Position numbers and translations under genes: made by a program. Under the pieces are notes generated by a model, which was given only the letters and a program-made list of their open reading frames with translations, was not told the origin of the DNA and did no database searches. This document shows, one piece after another, positions 20,101-29,012 of a stretch of DNA of 64,000 bases. This DNA is from Aureococcus anophagefferens (taxonomy: Eukaryota; Sar; Pelagophyceae; Pelagomonadales; Pelagomonadaceae): NCBI RefSeq assembly GCF_000186865.1, contig NW_008705585.1, forward strand, positions 239,862 through 303,861, read 5' to 3'. Numbering within the stretch: position 1 is the stretch's first letter; each line of letters starts with the position of its first letter.

Positions 20101-22049
20101 GCCTCCGGCGCCGCCGTCGGCGCCGGCGCCGGCGCCGAGTTGCACGCGGCTAGCAACGTAAGTTCCACGTAAGCTCCGATGCTGCTCTCGAGCTCGCCCT
20201 CCATCGCGTCAATGAACAGGTCCGGGGTCGACGCCATCAGCTCGAAGACCTTCTCGTACTCTTGGCCGTTCATGTAGTTCTTCACGCCCACGACCGTCGT
20301 CGAGAAGTTCGTTCTCGCGTTGAATCTTTCCGCGACGTGAGCGGCGCATTGGCAGGACGTGGCCTTTTTGTAATTGTTGTTGTTTGGGCAATCATCAGCT
20401 TTGATGAACGGGCGTCCCTCGGCCACGCAGCTCGTCGCATCGCACGTGTTGTATTCCGCGCATTCCGCTCTGCAATTCATCGCATCGATAGTCAGGAACG
20501 TTTCGGCGTCGCTAGCCAGCAGCTTTTCTTCGTCGTCGCAGGCTGCGGATGCCGTATTCGGCGCGCCGTCGGTGATGAGCACGTGAGACTTGAACGGCGA
20601 ATCGACGGGATCCAGCAACTCCGCGGCTAGCTGGAAACCTTCGGGGTGGTTTGTGTGCGTGTCTGACACGTCTCCATAGTCTTCTGGTATTGCGTCAGAG
20701 AAAGTGGTGTAGTCGGTCGTAAAATCTGTCACCAGTTTCGGCGAGTCATCGTGCTTCCCGTTGAACCAGTAAGCCGCCACCTTGTGCGGCTCTTTCCCAT
20801 CAGCAAGCCTATCGACGTTCAAATCGAGTAACGTCGCGGCCATCTGGTTGGTGAAGTCGCGAGCAATGTCCCATCCCGTTGATGTCATCGATTTACTCGC
20901 GTCCAAGCCGAACACGAAGTACGCCGGTTCTCTGTAGCACTCGTCGATGGGGCTTCCATACGTCGGCTTGTCCGTGCACGCGGCCCCCCCCGGCGAGGGC
21001 GCGACCGTGGGCACCGCCATCAGCGCGGCCGTGGGCGCGGCCGTGGGCGCGGCCGTGGGCGCGGGCGACGGCGCGGCCGTCGTGGGCTCGGCCGACGGCG
21101 CCCGCGACGGCTCGAAGGTGGACGTGGGCGCCATGGTCGGGCAGCCGAGGATCATGCCGCTCTTGCCGGCGAAGTAGAAGATGCGGCCCGAGTTGCCGAC
21201 GGAGCCCGACGTGTCGGAGTCGAGCGTGACCTCGAAAGACGCGCGGTCCTCGATGGCGAGCGTCACCGTGCGGTCCTCCTGGTTGATGGGGCAGCCCGCG
21301 GTGGTGCAGTCGTCGCAGGACACTTCTTCGAGGACCATGGGCCCGCTCGGGTTGTCGCAGCCCTTGCCGACGCCCGTCGCCTCGAAGAGGACGCTGCTCC
21401 CCGCGGTCGCGCCGTCGCAGAGCGTCGCCCGCGACGTGACGTCGACCTCGGCGTCGGCGCCGCTCGTCATGAAGTAGGACGCGACGCCGTGGGCCTCGTC
21501 GTCGATGCACAGGCTCTCGGCGCGGCCGCTGCTCATCGTGTCGAAGTCGAAGAGGGTCCAGTAGAAGCTGTCGAGCGTCACGGGCGCGTCGCCGTCGTCG
21601 GGGTCGACGAAGTCGAAGCCGAGGACGACGCTCGTGCCGATGCGCACGTTGATCTTCCCGAAGCCGTTCGCCGCGCCGTTGCAGCCGTCGCAGCTCGTCG
21701 TCGGCTCGTAGTGGGACCGGTTGGAGACGACCAAATCGATCGTCTTGCCGCGGTACGTCGCGACCGACGTGAACCGCAGCACCTGCCCCGGGGCGCTGCA
21801 GGCCACCGTCCCGCTCATCCCGCTGCCCTTGCAGTCGCCGACCACGCCGCCGAGGTTGTTCTGGGAGATGCCGCCGACGCTGAAGTCGACGTCGACGAAA
21901 TCCCCCAGGCAGGTCCCCGTCGTCGTCTGCAGCAGGCGGCCCGAGCCGCCGCCGCCGCCGCCGCGCGGGAGGCCCTCCGCCCCGCGGACCGCCGCCGCAC
22001 CCGAGGCGGCTGCGACCAGGACCCACGCGGCGGCACGACGGGGGAACAT
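14109..22049 (-). CDS. Giant modular surface protein with vWA, Ig-like modules, APT linkers and C-terminal membrane segments
   Basis: A single open frame encodes 2646 residues. The signal peptide is MFPRRAAAWVLVAAASGAAA. Domains in order: a Cys-containing beta-rich domain (about 45-305); APT linker; a vWA domain (about 365-660) with the MIDAS start FGLDASKSM and LITDGAP; a long APTA repeat; four Ig-like modules with the signature C.LTWDYxGDGxxC (about 890-1500); a long Asn-glycosylation-rich region; a second copy of the N-terminal domain (about 1700-1960); an FnIII-like domain; SVSPTATGAPT repeats; then several hydrophobic segments from about residue 2220 with a small Tudor/KOW-like cytosolic domain (GRVVHVGVDGALDVAYDHGE). 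It is likely an adhesion or matrix receptor. The vWA segment has clearly lower GC than its flanks. Confidence 0.85.
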   Translation of the reverse strand: MFPRRAAAWVLVAAASGAAAVRGAEGLPRGGGGGGSGRLLQTTTGTCLGDFVDVDFSVGGISQNNLGGVVGDCKGSGMSGTVACSAPGQVLRFTSVATYRGKTIDLVVSNRSHYEPTTSCDGCNGAANGFGKINVRIGTSVVLGFDFVDPDDGDAPVTLDSFYWTLFDFDTMSSGRAESLCIDDEAHGVASYFMTSGADAEVDVTSRATLCDGATAGSSVLFEATGVGKGCDNPSGPMVLEEVSCDDCTTAGCPINQEDRTVTLAIEDRASFEVTLDSDTSGSVGNSGRIFYFAGKSGMILGCPTMAPTSTFEPSRAPSAEPTTAAPSPAPTAAPTAAPTAALMAVPTVAPSPGGAACTDKPTYGSPIDECYREPAYFVFGLDASKSMTSTGWDIARDFTNQMAATLLDLNVDRLADGKEPHKVAAYWFNGKHDDSPKLVTDFTTDYTTFSDAIPEDYGDVSDTHTNHPEGFQLAAELLDPVDSPFKSHVLITDGAPNTASAACDDEEKLLASDAETFLTIDAMNCRAECAEYNTCDATSCVAEGRPFIKADDCPNNNNYKKATSCQCAAHVAERFNARTNFSTTVVGVKNYMNGQEYEKVFELMASTPDLFIDAMEGELESSIGAYVELTLLAACNSAPAPAPTAAPEAPACSPSVAPTAAPTAAPTAAPTAAPTAAPTAAPTAAPTAAPTAAPTAAPTAAPTAAPTAAPTAAPTAAPTAAPTAAPTVAPTPPGTAAPTAAPTAAPTAAPTAAPTAAPTAAPTAAPTAAPTAAPTAAPTAAPTAAPTVAPTAAPTAAPTPPTVAPTPPGTAAPTAAPTAAPTALPTPEPSALPTACPSASPSASPSSAPSAPPSASPVSVPSSVPTSVPTVVSIGTSMTCVSNVACILTWDYRGDGSSCTSVVASVQDPSDGSTIASETIDNDGSHSHVVPGSAAVSSYTFTLACADGSCASDSVGFDVSYTPAPTSEPSGAPTAVPAAAPTAAPAPAPTTAAPTPAPTPTSPAPTPAPTPAPAPAPSPSPTTPAPSLAPTGCFLSVVSIGSSMTCVSGVECTLTWDYQGDGASCASIVATVTNTADGSTVDGSALDNDGSHTIVVPGSAEVSTYDITLACSDGTCASDSATFDVSYTFPPSPEPTTLSPTTSKPSYRPTATPSVEPTPRPTPSPHPRPTPSPTPEPSPEPTPAPTPEPTAAPTGCFLSVVSIGSSMTCVSGVECTLTWDYQGDGASCASIVATVTNTADGSTVDGSALDNDGSHTIVVPGSAEVSTYDITLACSDGTCASDSATFDVSYTFPPSPEPTTVSPTTSVPSRAPTASPSVEPASAPTPSPSWAPTGCSVGIVDVGTLFTCVAGVECALSWEYRGDAAACEDVTVTVATSDGAVVASNTIANDESHSVVVSADAEVNTYTLTLACADGTCASDSCVVDVSYTPHPTAAPTTATPSPAPTPRPSTAPSAAPTAADDDDGDPSLDRPSSEPTTTATPTTSTPTATPTTSLPSAAPTAATVEIDVIWTAAAGNGTNLTVINASDSACSAVQTADGEVIAEAYVAAVVGVSVDAVSNLTCDSERVNASAAAARRLDEAGATCVTNYTAVLTTYRVTVVVLAEELVEYSGDGAGSVYQYAHVIEQTLAAVLDNETLVGSTVCDVGTVVTKTIAPSNAPTTAAPSTAPTGAPTAPPTGAPTTRAPSTLAPSTETAAPTSCSDWDVCNGGAFQISVETADVVEDTLGDGGVLRYSPVGYHEGRGVDLVVSGSLTVAHVEYMGKSGSFGQINVADNTTAALKFSLVDSETDDEVVLDKFYFTWFDIDRQKDFAKHSEAICVDDDMFDDYVGGDDLVVYASETSCDGTRAVSSTTFAALRPGFLCDNPTDANNLGAVACGDCDQCASSGLDAYFPVDQSARAIMFVFKCPRSSFDVYLAAPCETCWADRGRNFVFGGESNLCAWPSRAPTFSPAPVAPGAPSPSPTTSAPSSPPTSSTPSNAPTIPMLPPEAPVNVTLNDNTSAVTWVDSGYGGEPSSFMLYDMETNSTNVTTAALYTYDARRRLATRLEQLANATEEQLARVKEELLARYGRREPRAHQFTLGARLPCWVRVNIAIVAVNAAGSSEPSVPDSKMLSRCFREPSSAPTFLPSPLPSSASPSASPAPTSVSPTATGAPTSASPTATGAPTSVSPTATGAPTPPPTTPPGRAKSDADGGVLVASIGVGLCPLLAILVAAAVAAVVVVAPRAAPAGPRRVPFPAVARAALLGGAVDSACDVLFACDSYGDAALFPLAAALLAAHALANAPALLRLVRRRGAMDAGAASKHGPLWALALALATASKLEVAIVLPWARVFPRDRYDVELEDGTVVPAVREELLRARDKDRVGAEKRKEGDRPLRPGARVEVGDGKLAGRVVHVGVDGALDVAYDHGETEICVSPATASRPRAPAVDAVVAFDADGSGRFLREARIVRKRRPRGPAVERYGFRDSPLAVAAVATTSAAAAAQLALKIYALARGGGAIAAVNACTNAAVLVAIAKAAYNVAIRRAGALKRAVPPADDGGMELWDAQKHVVEAVPNKTIDFDDCVLDFDKMTDGDGDAVLSVDADYGCAAYASVGCDWAGAPDRDLDDGVTAVVLRDGSQINIHGLAGRMPNISQDGGAIDIHLH
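18171..18960 (-). repeat. Nearly identical duplicated Ig-like module, period about 480 bp
   Basis: The blocks at about 18171-18480 and 18651-18960 encode the same module (CVSGVECTLTWDYQGDG...DVSYTFPPSPEPTT) and differ at only a few bases, including silent sites. Within the same protein the other two modules are well diverged, so this duplication or conversion is recent. Confidence 0.9.
19557..20080 (-). repeat. APTA-coding minisatellite with higher-order structure
   Basis: This is a 12-base unit (GGAGCGGCCGTG and variants) coding Ala-Pro-Thr-Ala in the host frame. A larger block that starts with a CCCGGGGGGGG-type marker occurs at about 19618 and again at about 19846, giving a higher-order period near 228 bp. 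Confidence 0.9.
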
Positions 22050-22316
22050 CGTCGATCGACTTCCAGCCCAAGCCCGCCGCCGATCAGTGCTTCCAGTGTT
22101 TCAGTGTCGCCATGCCGCGCATGTGGGGCGTAGAAGCCAGATCAATGTTTCCGGTGTTTCTATGCCCAATGGGATCTATATCTAGACTTAATAGAGTATC
22201 CTTGCTATGCCTGACCGGGTGCAACGTGCCAATGGTGCTGGCGTTACTTCGCACGACCACGCGCGGCGGGCACCGAGCGCGCTTTGAGCTCCTCGAGCGT
22301 CGCCGGGTAGACGAGC

Positions 22317-23985
22317 ATGATGGCATTGAAAGCGCTCCTTCGAGTCGTGGGCGCAGTCCTCCTCGTCTTCGACGCGACCGCGTCGAACTGCACGGGCGAC
22401 TCCGGCGACGCCTACGACTTCACGGGCCAGGCCTACGCGGGCCAGCGCGTTCTCGCGCTCGTCAACGGTAACCCGAGGTCGAGCAAGAACAAAGATGCGG
22501 GCGACAACCTCACCTGGGTGTGCTACGGCACGTACGAGGCCCGCCACACGGCCTACAGCCGCGCCATTAAGTACGGCGACTCGACGCTCATGACGACGAC
22601 GTACGCGGAGGGCGTGGAGATCGTCGCCCTGCCCGTGAATCCGTCGGCGCCGGACGGGAGCGACGTGAACTGCGGCCTCGAGATGGTGAACAACGCCTAC
22701 AACACGAAGCTCGACGCGCCGCTCTCCGTGGGCGCGTCGAACGTCGTCGTCTGGACGGCGGACGACGCGCTCGAGCTCGTCGACGCGGTCCCCCGGGCTT
22801 TGGGCGACCCGGCGGCGTTCGTCCTCGGCAACGACGGCGGAACCACGGACTGCACGTTCACGACGCCCCTCGGCGATTTCGTCGTCGCCGCGCGCTCGCG
22901 GGCCGTCGTCAACGTCACCGACGCCTGCGCCGCCGCCGCCGGCGGCTTCGCCGTCGCCGCGGACTGCGGCGGCCTCCGAGCTTCGGCGACGTACTGCTCC
23001 GGCGCGTTCTGCCCCGGCGCGTCGACCTACTTTGGCGTCGTCTACGACGAGGACGGCGCGGGGATCAGGCTCGAGCGGACGCAGGCGACGGCCTGCGGCA
23101 GCGTCCTGCAGCCGTGACGATTTTCGAGAGCTTTTCACCGGGAAAACGATGAAAAATCGTTACCGACGCATTTGGTAGGCCTGCGGCGACCTCGACTGCG
23201 ACGCGCCGCGCCCGCCGAAGGGCGCGTGCGCCGGCGACAGCGGCCCCGCGGCCGACGGCGCCGGCCGCGTCTACGCGCAACACGTGGTCCTCGCCGTGCT
23301 CAACGCGGATCCGTCGTCGGCCTACGCGTGCTTCCGCTTCGACGACGGCGCCGCGCAATTTTCCGCGCCGGTCGCGTACGGCGCGTCGTTCCATTTCGTC
23401 GCGAACGCGACGTCCGCCGTCGCCGTCGCCGCCAAGTCCGTCGACGGCGCCGGCGACGCGTGCGACCGCGGATCTCTTTTGAACAAGCTTCAGTACCGCA
23501 CGACGGCCGAATCGCTCGCGCTCGCGCCCGCGCACGTGAATTTCGTGGTCCTCACGCCGGCGCCGAAGCTCCTCCAGCTGAAGATCTTCGACACGCAGGA
23601 CTTCCCGGAGGTCGACACCTTCGTGCTCGCGAACTTCGCGGAGGACGCGTCGGGCCTCGAAAACCCTTCGGCGGGCTACTGCCGCTTCGTCGACGCGTCG
23701 GGCTACGTCGGCGCCGACGGCCTCGCCATCGAGGCCTACTCCTTCTACGAGGACGTCTGCGACCGCGTCGCCGCCGACGGGGGCTACGAGACGATGCGCG
23801 CCGACTGCAAGAGCTTCGACCCCAGCGGCGCCAGAGTCGTCTCGACGGCGGCGACCTTCTGCGCGGACGCGTTCTGCCCCGGGAGCGCGACGCTCTTCGC
23901 GACGCTCGACGACGGCGAGGGCGGCGTCTTCGTCGCGCGCGCGCTCGGCGCGCCCTGTGGGAAAGGCCACTGCGGCTCGGCGTAA
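22317..23985 (+). CDS. Secreted protein with two related domains, joined across an 88-nt intron
   Basis: The start is at 22317 with a signal peptide (MMALKALLRVVGAVLLVFDATA). Domain 1 begins NCTGDSGDAYDF...RVLALVNGNP and ends FCPGASTYFGVVYDEDG...ACG. Domain 2 begins CAGDSGPAADG...VVLAVLNADP and ends FCPGSATLFATLDDGEG...PCG. Excision of 23091-23178 (GC-AG) joins QAT to ACGDLDCDAP in frame and removes the in-frame stop at 23115-23117, so the two open frames are one gene. Each domain is about 240 residues with conserved cysteines. The two-copy structure supports the join. No family is recognised; it is an extracellular or lumenal protein by its signal peptide. Confidence 0.7.
23091..23178 (+). 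mobile_element. Possible small introner (88-nt intron flanked by an 8-base repeat)
   Basis: GCCTGCGG stands at both the 5' end of the intron (23091) and the start of the next exon (23179), like the target duplications of the larger introners. The acceptor is GGTAG and the donor at the duplication is GC; a GT 12 bases in would also keep the frame. The interior can fold (CGATTTT...AAAATCG). No long inverted ends are visible, so the origin is uncertain. Confidence 0.45.
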
Positions 23986-24061
23986 GGAGGTTCTTACCGG
24001 GCGTCGAAGCGAACCCGGGCGGGGATCTTGGGTCTTGGGTCTTGGCGCATCGCACGCGGCC

Positions 24062-25190
24062 TCAGGGCCGGACGCGCTTCGCGGGCGGCTCGTCCTCGAG
24101 GAAGTTGGCCATGTCGATGCCGTCGAAGTAGCTCTCGACGGGCGCCTCGACGACGGGCGGCGGCGGCGCGGCGGGCGCCGGCGGCGGCGCGGCGGGCGCC
24201 GGCCGCGGCGGCGACGCGGCCCGCGGCGCGGGCGGGCCCCGCGCGGCCGGCGCGGCTCGCGGCGGTCCGCGCGGCGGCCCGCGCGGCGGCGGCGGCGACG
24301 CGCGCGGCGGCCCCCGCGGCGGCCCCCGCGGCGCGGGCGCGGCGGCCGGCGGGACGACGGCGCGCGGCGGCGGCGAGGCGGCCGGCGCGGCGGCCCCCGG
24401 CGGCCGGCGCGACGACGGCGGCCGGCGCGACGACGGCGGCCGGCGGCACGACGGCGGCCGGCGCGACGACGGCGGCCGGCGGCACGACGGCGACGGCGGG
24501 CGGCGTGATGGACCGCGCCATCGGCGGCCGGGGCGCGGGCGGCGCGGCCGCGGCGGCCGGCGGCGGCGGCGCCGTCGCCGGGCGCGGCGCGACGGGCGGC
24601 GCGGCCGCGGCGGGCCGCGGCGGCGGCGGCGACGCCGCGCGCGGCGGCGGCGACGCCTGGGGCCCGCGCGGCGGCGCCTGGGCGCCTTTGCCGGCGTTGC
24701 GGACCTCCTTGACGCGGTCCTTCGAGTAGACCATGTTGCCGAGCGCCTCGCCGAAGCAGCGGAGCGCGCGCTTCTTCGCGTCGGTGATCGCCGCCTTCTT
24801 GGCCCGGCCGATGACCTCGCCCTTGTTCCGCGCCTGGAGGCTGCTGAAGCCGAGGTCCTCGTGGTACGCCGCGTTCTCGCCGCCGGCCGCGAGCACGGTC
24901 ACGCGCACGATCGCGGACACGCCGACGGACCACTGGCCCTTGACCTCCTCGCAGAAATCCATGGTGACGTCGATGATGTTCGAGCTCCAGCCGCTGAAGC
25001 CAAAGATCGTGTTCGCCATCTCGAAGACGTCGTGATTCTGGATGTAGGTGAGCTTCTGCCCGCCGGGGCCGACGCGCGACGACAGCATCTCCGCGGGCAC
25101 GCCGGCGTCGAGGCGCGCCTGGATCTCGTCCATGCGCGCGTCGTGCGTGCCGCAAACCGTGTCGTCGTCGAGTGTCATCATGTCCGCCAT
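24062..25190 (-). CDS. RAD52: RAD52-type recombination mediator, with an apparent frameshift in its Pro/Ala-rich tail
   Basis: RAD52 anneals single-stranded DNA and loads recombinase in homologous recombination. The conserved core is unmistakable: KLTYIQNHDVFEMANTIFGFSGWSS, GVSAIVRVT, YHEDLGFSS, KGEVIGRAKKAAITDAKKRALRCFGEALGN. The start is put at 25190 (MADMMTLDDD); the frame is open upstream to 25394 but is low complexity. The tail is Pro/Ala-rich and the frame breaks at a C5 run (24394-24398). Dropping one base leads to a convincing C-terminus (VESYFDGIDMANFLEDEPP AKRVRP, stop 24062-24064) instead of Arg-rich noise. This suggests an assembly indel. The C-terminal KRVRP may be a nuclear signal. 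Confidence 0.85.
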
Positions 25191-25703
25191 GGCGCGCGAA
25201 GCGTTGTGTGAGACGTCGGTGACGGCTCGTAGCGCGCCGAGGGGCCCGCGGACGGCGGCGGCGTCGGCTCCGGCGGCCGCAGCGACGGTGTGGCACTCGA
25301 CGACAACGGCGCCGACGGCGCGTAGCGCGGGCGACGGCGAGGACGACGGGTGCGCGGACGGTGGCAGCACAAACGCGAACGGCGTCAGAAACACGATGTC
25401 GTCGACGAGCGTGTGGGACGTGACGCGTCGAGTGGTGCGGCACCGCTGTTGGTCGCAAGCGCGCGCCCGCCGCGGAGCAAGAAGCTTCTCTCGCCATCCT
25501 GGCCGGGGGTCGAGGCTCTGCCGCCCCAGGCCTCGCCAAGCTCAATGCTTACTACTTCGTGGACCGGACCTTTGTTGTTCGGTGCTCGTTAGGGCAGTGC
25601 GAGTCCAACGCGATCAAGCGACGGCTGAGGGGCAGTGGTCCGACCGCGCCGCCTTTGCCGACTCAAGCCGACTTGGCCGGAGTTACAGGAAACGAGCAGC
25701 TTG
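25191..25703. other. Spacer upstream of the GST-like gene
   Basis: These 513 bases lie between divergent genes. Frames across it are open on both strands but give no domain, and the composition is mixed. It probably holds the promoters of RAD52 and the GST-like gene, plus possible 5' extensions of either. Confidence 0.5.
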
Positions 25704-27110
25704 ATGGAGGCAACGATGGGAGAGCATCGCACCCGCCGTCTCCACCTCCGCTTGGCGCTTCTCATCGCAAGCACCAGCGCGTTGGCAGCGCGACGCGGCT
25801 TCGGCACCAAAGCGCCTTCGACGCGCAATGGCAAAGCCTGGCCTGCTGGAAGCGTCGCTGCGCCGGCGGCGCCGAGCTGGGCGGAGCTGAGCGCGCGCAT
25901 CGATGCAACCGCAAAAAGCGCGCCGCGACACATGAATGCAACAAAAAGCGCGCCGCGACACATGAATGCAACCGCAAAAAGCGCAGACCCGTCGGTCGTC
26001 CTCTGGCGCGACGCGGCGTACTGGTGCCCCTACTGCCAGGCCGTGGAGATCGCGCTCGGCGAGCGCGCGATCGACCACGTCGTCGAGGTCGCGCCGATGC
26101 GCTGCTACGGCGCGAAGCCGCGCGCGTTCCTCGACCTCGTCGGCGACGCCACCATGCCCGTGCTCGTCGTCGACGGCGTCGTCTACCCGTCGTCGCGGTC
26201 GGCGCTGGAGAAGGTCTGCGACGAGGCGCGGTTCCCGCCGCCGCGGCACCCGCCGCTCGGCGCCTTCGCGGGCGGCTTCGCCGCCGAGCGCGAGCTGGCG
26301 ACGGCCTACGGCCTCTGGCTCCTGGACAACCGCGGCGCGGCGCGCTTCCACGCGGCGCTCGACGCGGCCGAGGACGCGCTCGGCGGCGACGACTTCTTCG
26401 GCGGCGCCGCGCCGTCGTGCGCGGACGCGGCCATGGCGCCGACGCTCGAGCGGGCGGCGGCCGTCGCGGGCTACTGGAAGGGCGACGCCTCGGTGGCCGG
26501 CGGCGGCGTCGAGCTCGCGCTGCCCGAGCGGCCGCCGCCGAGGCACGCGAAGCTCCAGGCCTGGGCCGACCGCTTCGAGCGGCGGGGCCACTGGCGACGG
26601 GGCGACTGGTACACGCACGGGCACTCGCTGCCGGCCCAGCTCGGCGGGCAGTCCTTCGCCTCGACGACCATCCGGGACGCGATCGACGGCCACCGGGCTT
26701 CGCGAGAAGCCAACGAAATCGCCCGCCGCGCCGCCGCCGCGGCCCTCGCCGGCAACGCCGAGGCCTGCGTTCGCTTCGCGGCGCGCGGCTGCCGGCGCGC
26801 GACGCGACGAAAGACGGCGAGAGGCAAGGCGCCGCTCGCGGATCCCGACGTCGTCGACGTGCCCGAAGAGTCGCTCCCGGCCGTCGACGCGCTGCTTCGC
26901 ATCGTCGTCGCGAGGCTCCTCGCGGACGAGGGCGCCGACGCGCTCGCCGCCGACGCCGCGCGGGCCCTGCCCGCGGCGCCCGCGGCCGCGGCGATGGCCT
27001 ACCTCCGGGACCGCGTCGGCGTGCCGCGGGACATGCCGCACGCGGAGGCCCACGAGCTCCGCTGCGTGCTCGCGTGGCTGCACGACGTCCTCCTGAGGCG
27101 CCGATTTAAA
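25704..27110 (+). CDS. GST-like protein with plastid or organelle presequence (3' end uncertain)
   Basis: The thioredoxin-fold N-domain is WRDAAYWCPYCQAVEIAL (CPYC site), RAFLDLVGDATMPVLVVDG and YPSSRSALEKVCDEA. A GST C-domain follows (LGAFAGGFAAERELATAYGLWLLDN...DFFGGAAPSCADAAMAPTLERA). An extra C-terminal helical part of about 200 residues has no recognised family. The N-terminus (LHLRLALLIASTSALAARRGFG) looks like a signal plus transit peptide. A 10-residue tandem repeat, KSAPRHMNAT, comes from duplicated DNA at 25905-25975. The frame stays open to 27719, antisense to the next gene. A stop near 27096-27109 in the other frames suggests the true end is near 27110 and that an indel may be present. 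Confidence 0.65.
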
Positions 27111-27122
27111 AAGGACGTGACG

Positions 27123-28925
27123 TCATCGCCCGCCCTTGGCCGCCGCCGCGCGCGCCTCCGCGGCCGCGCGCTGCTTCTCGGCGAAGGCCGCGGGCGTGTT
27201 GAGCTTGGAGAAGGGCACGCTGACGGCGTCGTCGTCGCAGAGCGGGTAGCGGAGGGCCGTCGGCGCGTCCGCCGGGAGCGGCGCGAACTCCGCGCCGGTC
27301 GCGCACGTCGCGAGGTCGGCCTTGGCTCGCCGCGTGAGGGCCCGGACGGCGTCGAGGGCCACGTCGTGGCGGACGAGGCGCGGCGCGAGCCGCTCGGCGC
27401 CGGCCTTGACGATGTCCTCCGTGGGCATGTCGCGGTGCACGAAGACCGCGAGCGCGTCGCCGTCGACGAGGAAGCCGTCGACGGGGTAGTCGGCCGTGCG
27501 GCCCTGGATCTCGCAGCCCAGGTCCAGCAGCTCCTCGAGGGCCCCGAAGTGGACGCCGTCGCAGGTCGCCGCGAGGCCCAGCACGCATCTGCCGCCCCGG
27601 TTCACGGGGAAGAGGCCCAACAGCGTCGCGTCGTCCGTCGGGTTCGCGTTCACCTGGGCAGCACAAGAGAGATGCAACGTCGCTTCAACGTGAGTGTTCC
27701 GCGCGATCGAGTTCCGTAAAAAAGCATCCACGCTTCGAGCGCGTTCCGAGAGATGATCGCTCGTCCAAAAATCAGCCAAAACGAGTGGAAAACGGCCGAG
27801 ATAGGAGCCTTTGAAGTTGGGAATTTCGCTCTCTTTTCCTGCCCTCGCGTTCACGGCCGCGTAGTAGACCGACGCGAAGGGCACGTCGCAGGGCCCCCAG
27901 CCGAGGATGGACACGGGCGTGAAGGCGCCGAAGGGCCCCGCGGGCGCCGGCGCGAAGGCGACCTGGACCCAGCGGTGCTGCTTCGCCGTGTTCAGTCGCC
28001 CGTAGAGCGCGACGCGGCCGCCCCGGGGCTCGACGGCCGCGGACAATTTGCCGTCCCACTCGCAGACGAGCACGGCGGCGCGGCCCTCGAGGCAGCCGCC
28101 GTGCGTGCCGCGCACGACGACCGCGCCGCGCGCCGCGCCGCCGTCCGCGAGCGCGCGGACGGACGGCGCGGAGAAGTGCTGCACGCCCGTGGCGCCGGAC
28201 GTCGCGCGGCCGCCGTAGACGTGCACGGAGCCGTCGGTCCACTCGAGGAGCGCGAAGTTGTGGCCCGGCACGCGGATCTCGCGGTCCGACGGGTCGAGGC
28301 CGAGGCGCACCTCCCGCTCGCCGTCCGTCCGCGACCCGCCGAGCGGGTCCGGGACGCCCGGCGGCCAGGCCACGAGCACCTCCTCGGGCGCCGCGTTGGG
28401 CCAGCGGCCGTCGCGCGCGAAGAGGCGCCAGGAGCCGCCGTCGCGCGCGACGGCGAAGAACCGGAACGCGCGGCCGACGGCGAACGTCGCGACGCGCCGC
28501 GACGCGACGACGGCCTTCGACCGCGCGACCTCGGCCTCGCTCCCGAGGAAGGGCGGCGGGACCAGGGCGCAGGCGACGCTCGCGCGGCCGTCGGGCGCGC
28601 GCGCCGCGGCCGTCGCGGCGACGCGGTGCCGCGCGAGCACGCACCGGTCGCCGCCCGTGCCGTTCGACGGCAGGAAGTTGGACACGCGGCACCGCGGCCG
28701 CGTCGCGCAGAGGCGGTCGCACTCGCGCGGCAGGTTCAGCCGCCCGGGCAGCGCGTGGGTCAGCGGCTGGAAGCCCTCGTAGACGACGCCCTCCTCGCAG
28801 CGGAACAGCCGGCGCCAGTTCGCGTACTCCTCCTGGTCGTTGCGCGCGTGCTGCCGCGCCTTCTCCGAGACCTTGGCGGTCGCGGTCGCGACGATGACGG
28901 CGACGCGCCACCACCGCGACGGCAT
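27123..28925 (-). CDS. Secreted protein of unknown family, interrupted by an introner
   Basis: Exons 28925-27855 and 27653-27123 join in phase 0 (VYYAA to VNANPTDDATLLGLF), giving about 533 residues. The 201-nt intron is open in frame, so the unspliced frame also reads through. The N-terminus is MPSRWWRVAVIVATATAK, a likely signal sequence. Cys pairs at about residues 65-95 (RECDRLCATRPRCRVSNF...DRCVLARH) resemble a PAN/apple module. The rest has WTDGSVHVYGG, EWDGKLSAAVEPRGG and GRCVLGLAATCDGVHF, suggestive of a beta-propeller such as those of glycosidases, but no catalytic residues can be named. It is convergent with the GST-like gene. Confidence 0.65.
   Translation of the reverse strand: MPSRWWRVAVIVATATAKVSEKARQHARNDQEEYANWRRLFRCEEGVVYEGFQPLTHALPGRLNLPRECDRLCATRPRCRVSNFLPSNGTGGDRCVLARHRVAATAAARAPDGRASVACALVPPPFLGSEAEVARSKAVVASRRVATFAVGRAFRFFAVARDGGSWRLFARDGRWPNAAPEEVLVAWPPGVPDPLGGSRTDGEREVRLGLDPSDREIRVPGHNFALLEWTDGSVHVYGGRATSGATGVQHFSAPSVRALADGGAARGAVVVRGTHGGCLEGRAAVLVCEWDGKLSAAVEPRGGRVALYGRLNTAKQHRWVQVAFAPAPAGPFGAFTPVSILGWGPCDVPFASVYYAAVNARAGKESEIPNFKGSYLGRFPLVLADFWTSDHLSERARSVDAFLRNSIARNTHVEATLHLSCAAQVNANPTDDATLLGLFPVNRGGRCVLGLAATCDGVHFGALEELLDLGCEIQGRTADYPVDGFLVDGDALAVFVHRDMPTEDIVKAGAERLAPRLVRHDVALDAVRALTRRAKADLATCATGAEFAPLPADAPTALRYPLCDDDAVSVPFSKLNTPAAFAEKQRAAAEARAAAAKGGR
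27654..27846 (-). mobile_element. Introner family A, copy 2
   Basis: The intron is 27654-27854. The target duplication TCGCGTTCAC flanks it (27644-27653 and 27845-27854), reading GTGAACGC in gene sense, so the GT donor comes from the duplicated host DNA. The acceptor CAG is in the element end. The inverted ends are GGGCAGCACAAGAGAG and CTCTCTTTTCCTGCCC. Confidence 0.93.
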
Positions 28926-29012
28926 CGCGCTTGGTTTTTTTTAGGCTGCCATCTCGTTAATTATAATGTAGTGTGAGTTCTTGCAGTGGAGTTGCATTTT
29001 TTTTTCGGGAGC

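Noticed and set aside
23118..23178. Hairpin after a stop codon read as a terminator separating two genes
   Set aside because: This is a eukaryotic gene; the stop lies inside an intron whose removal joins two related domains in frame.
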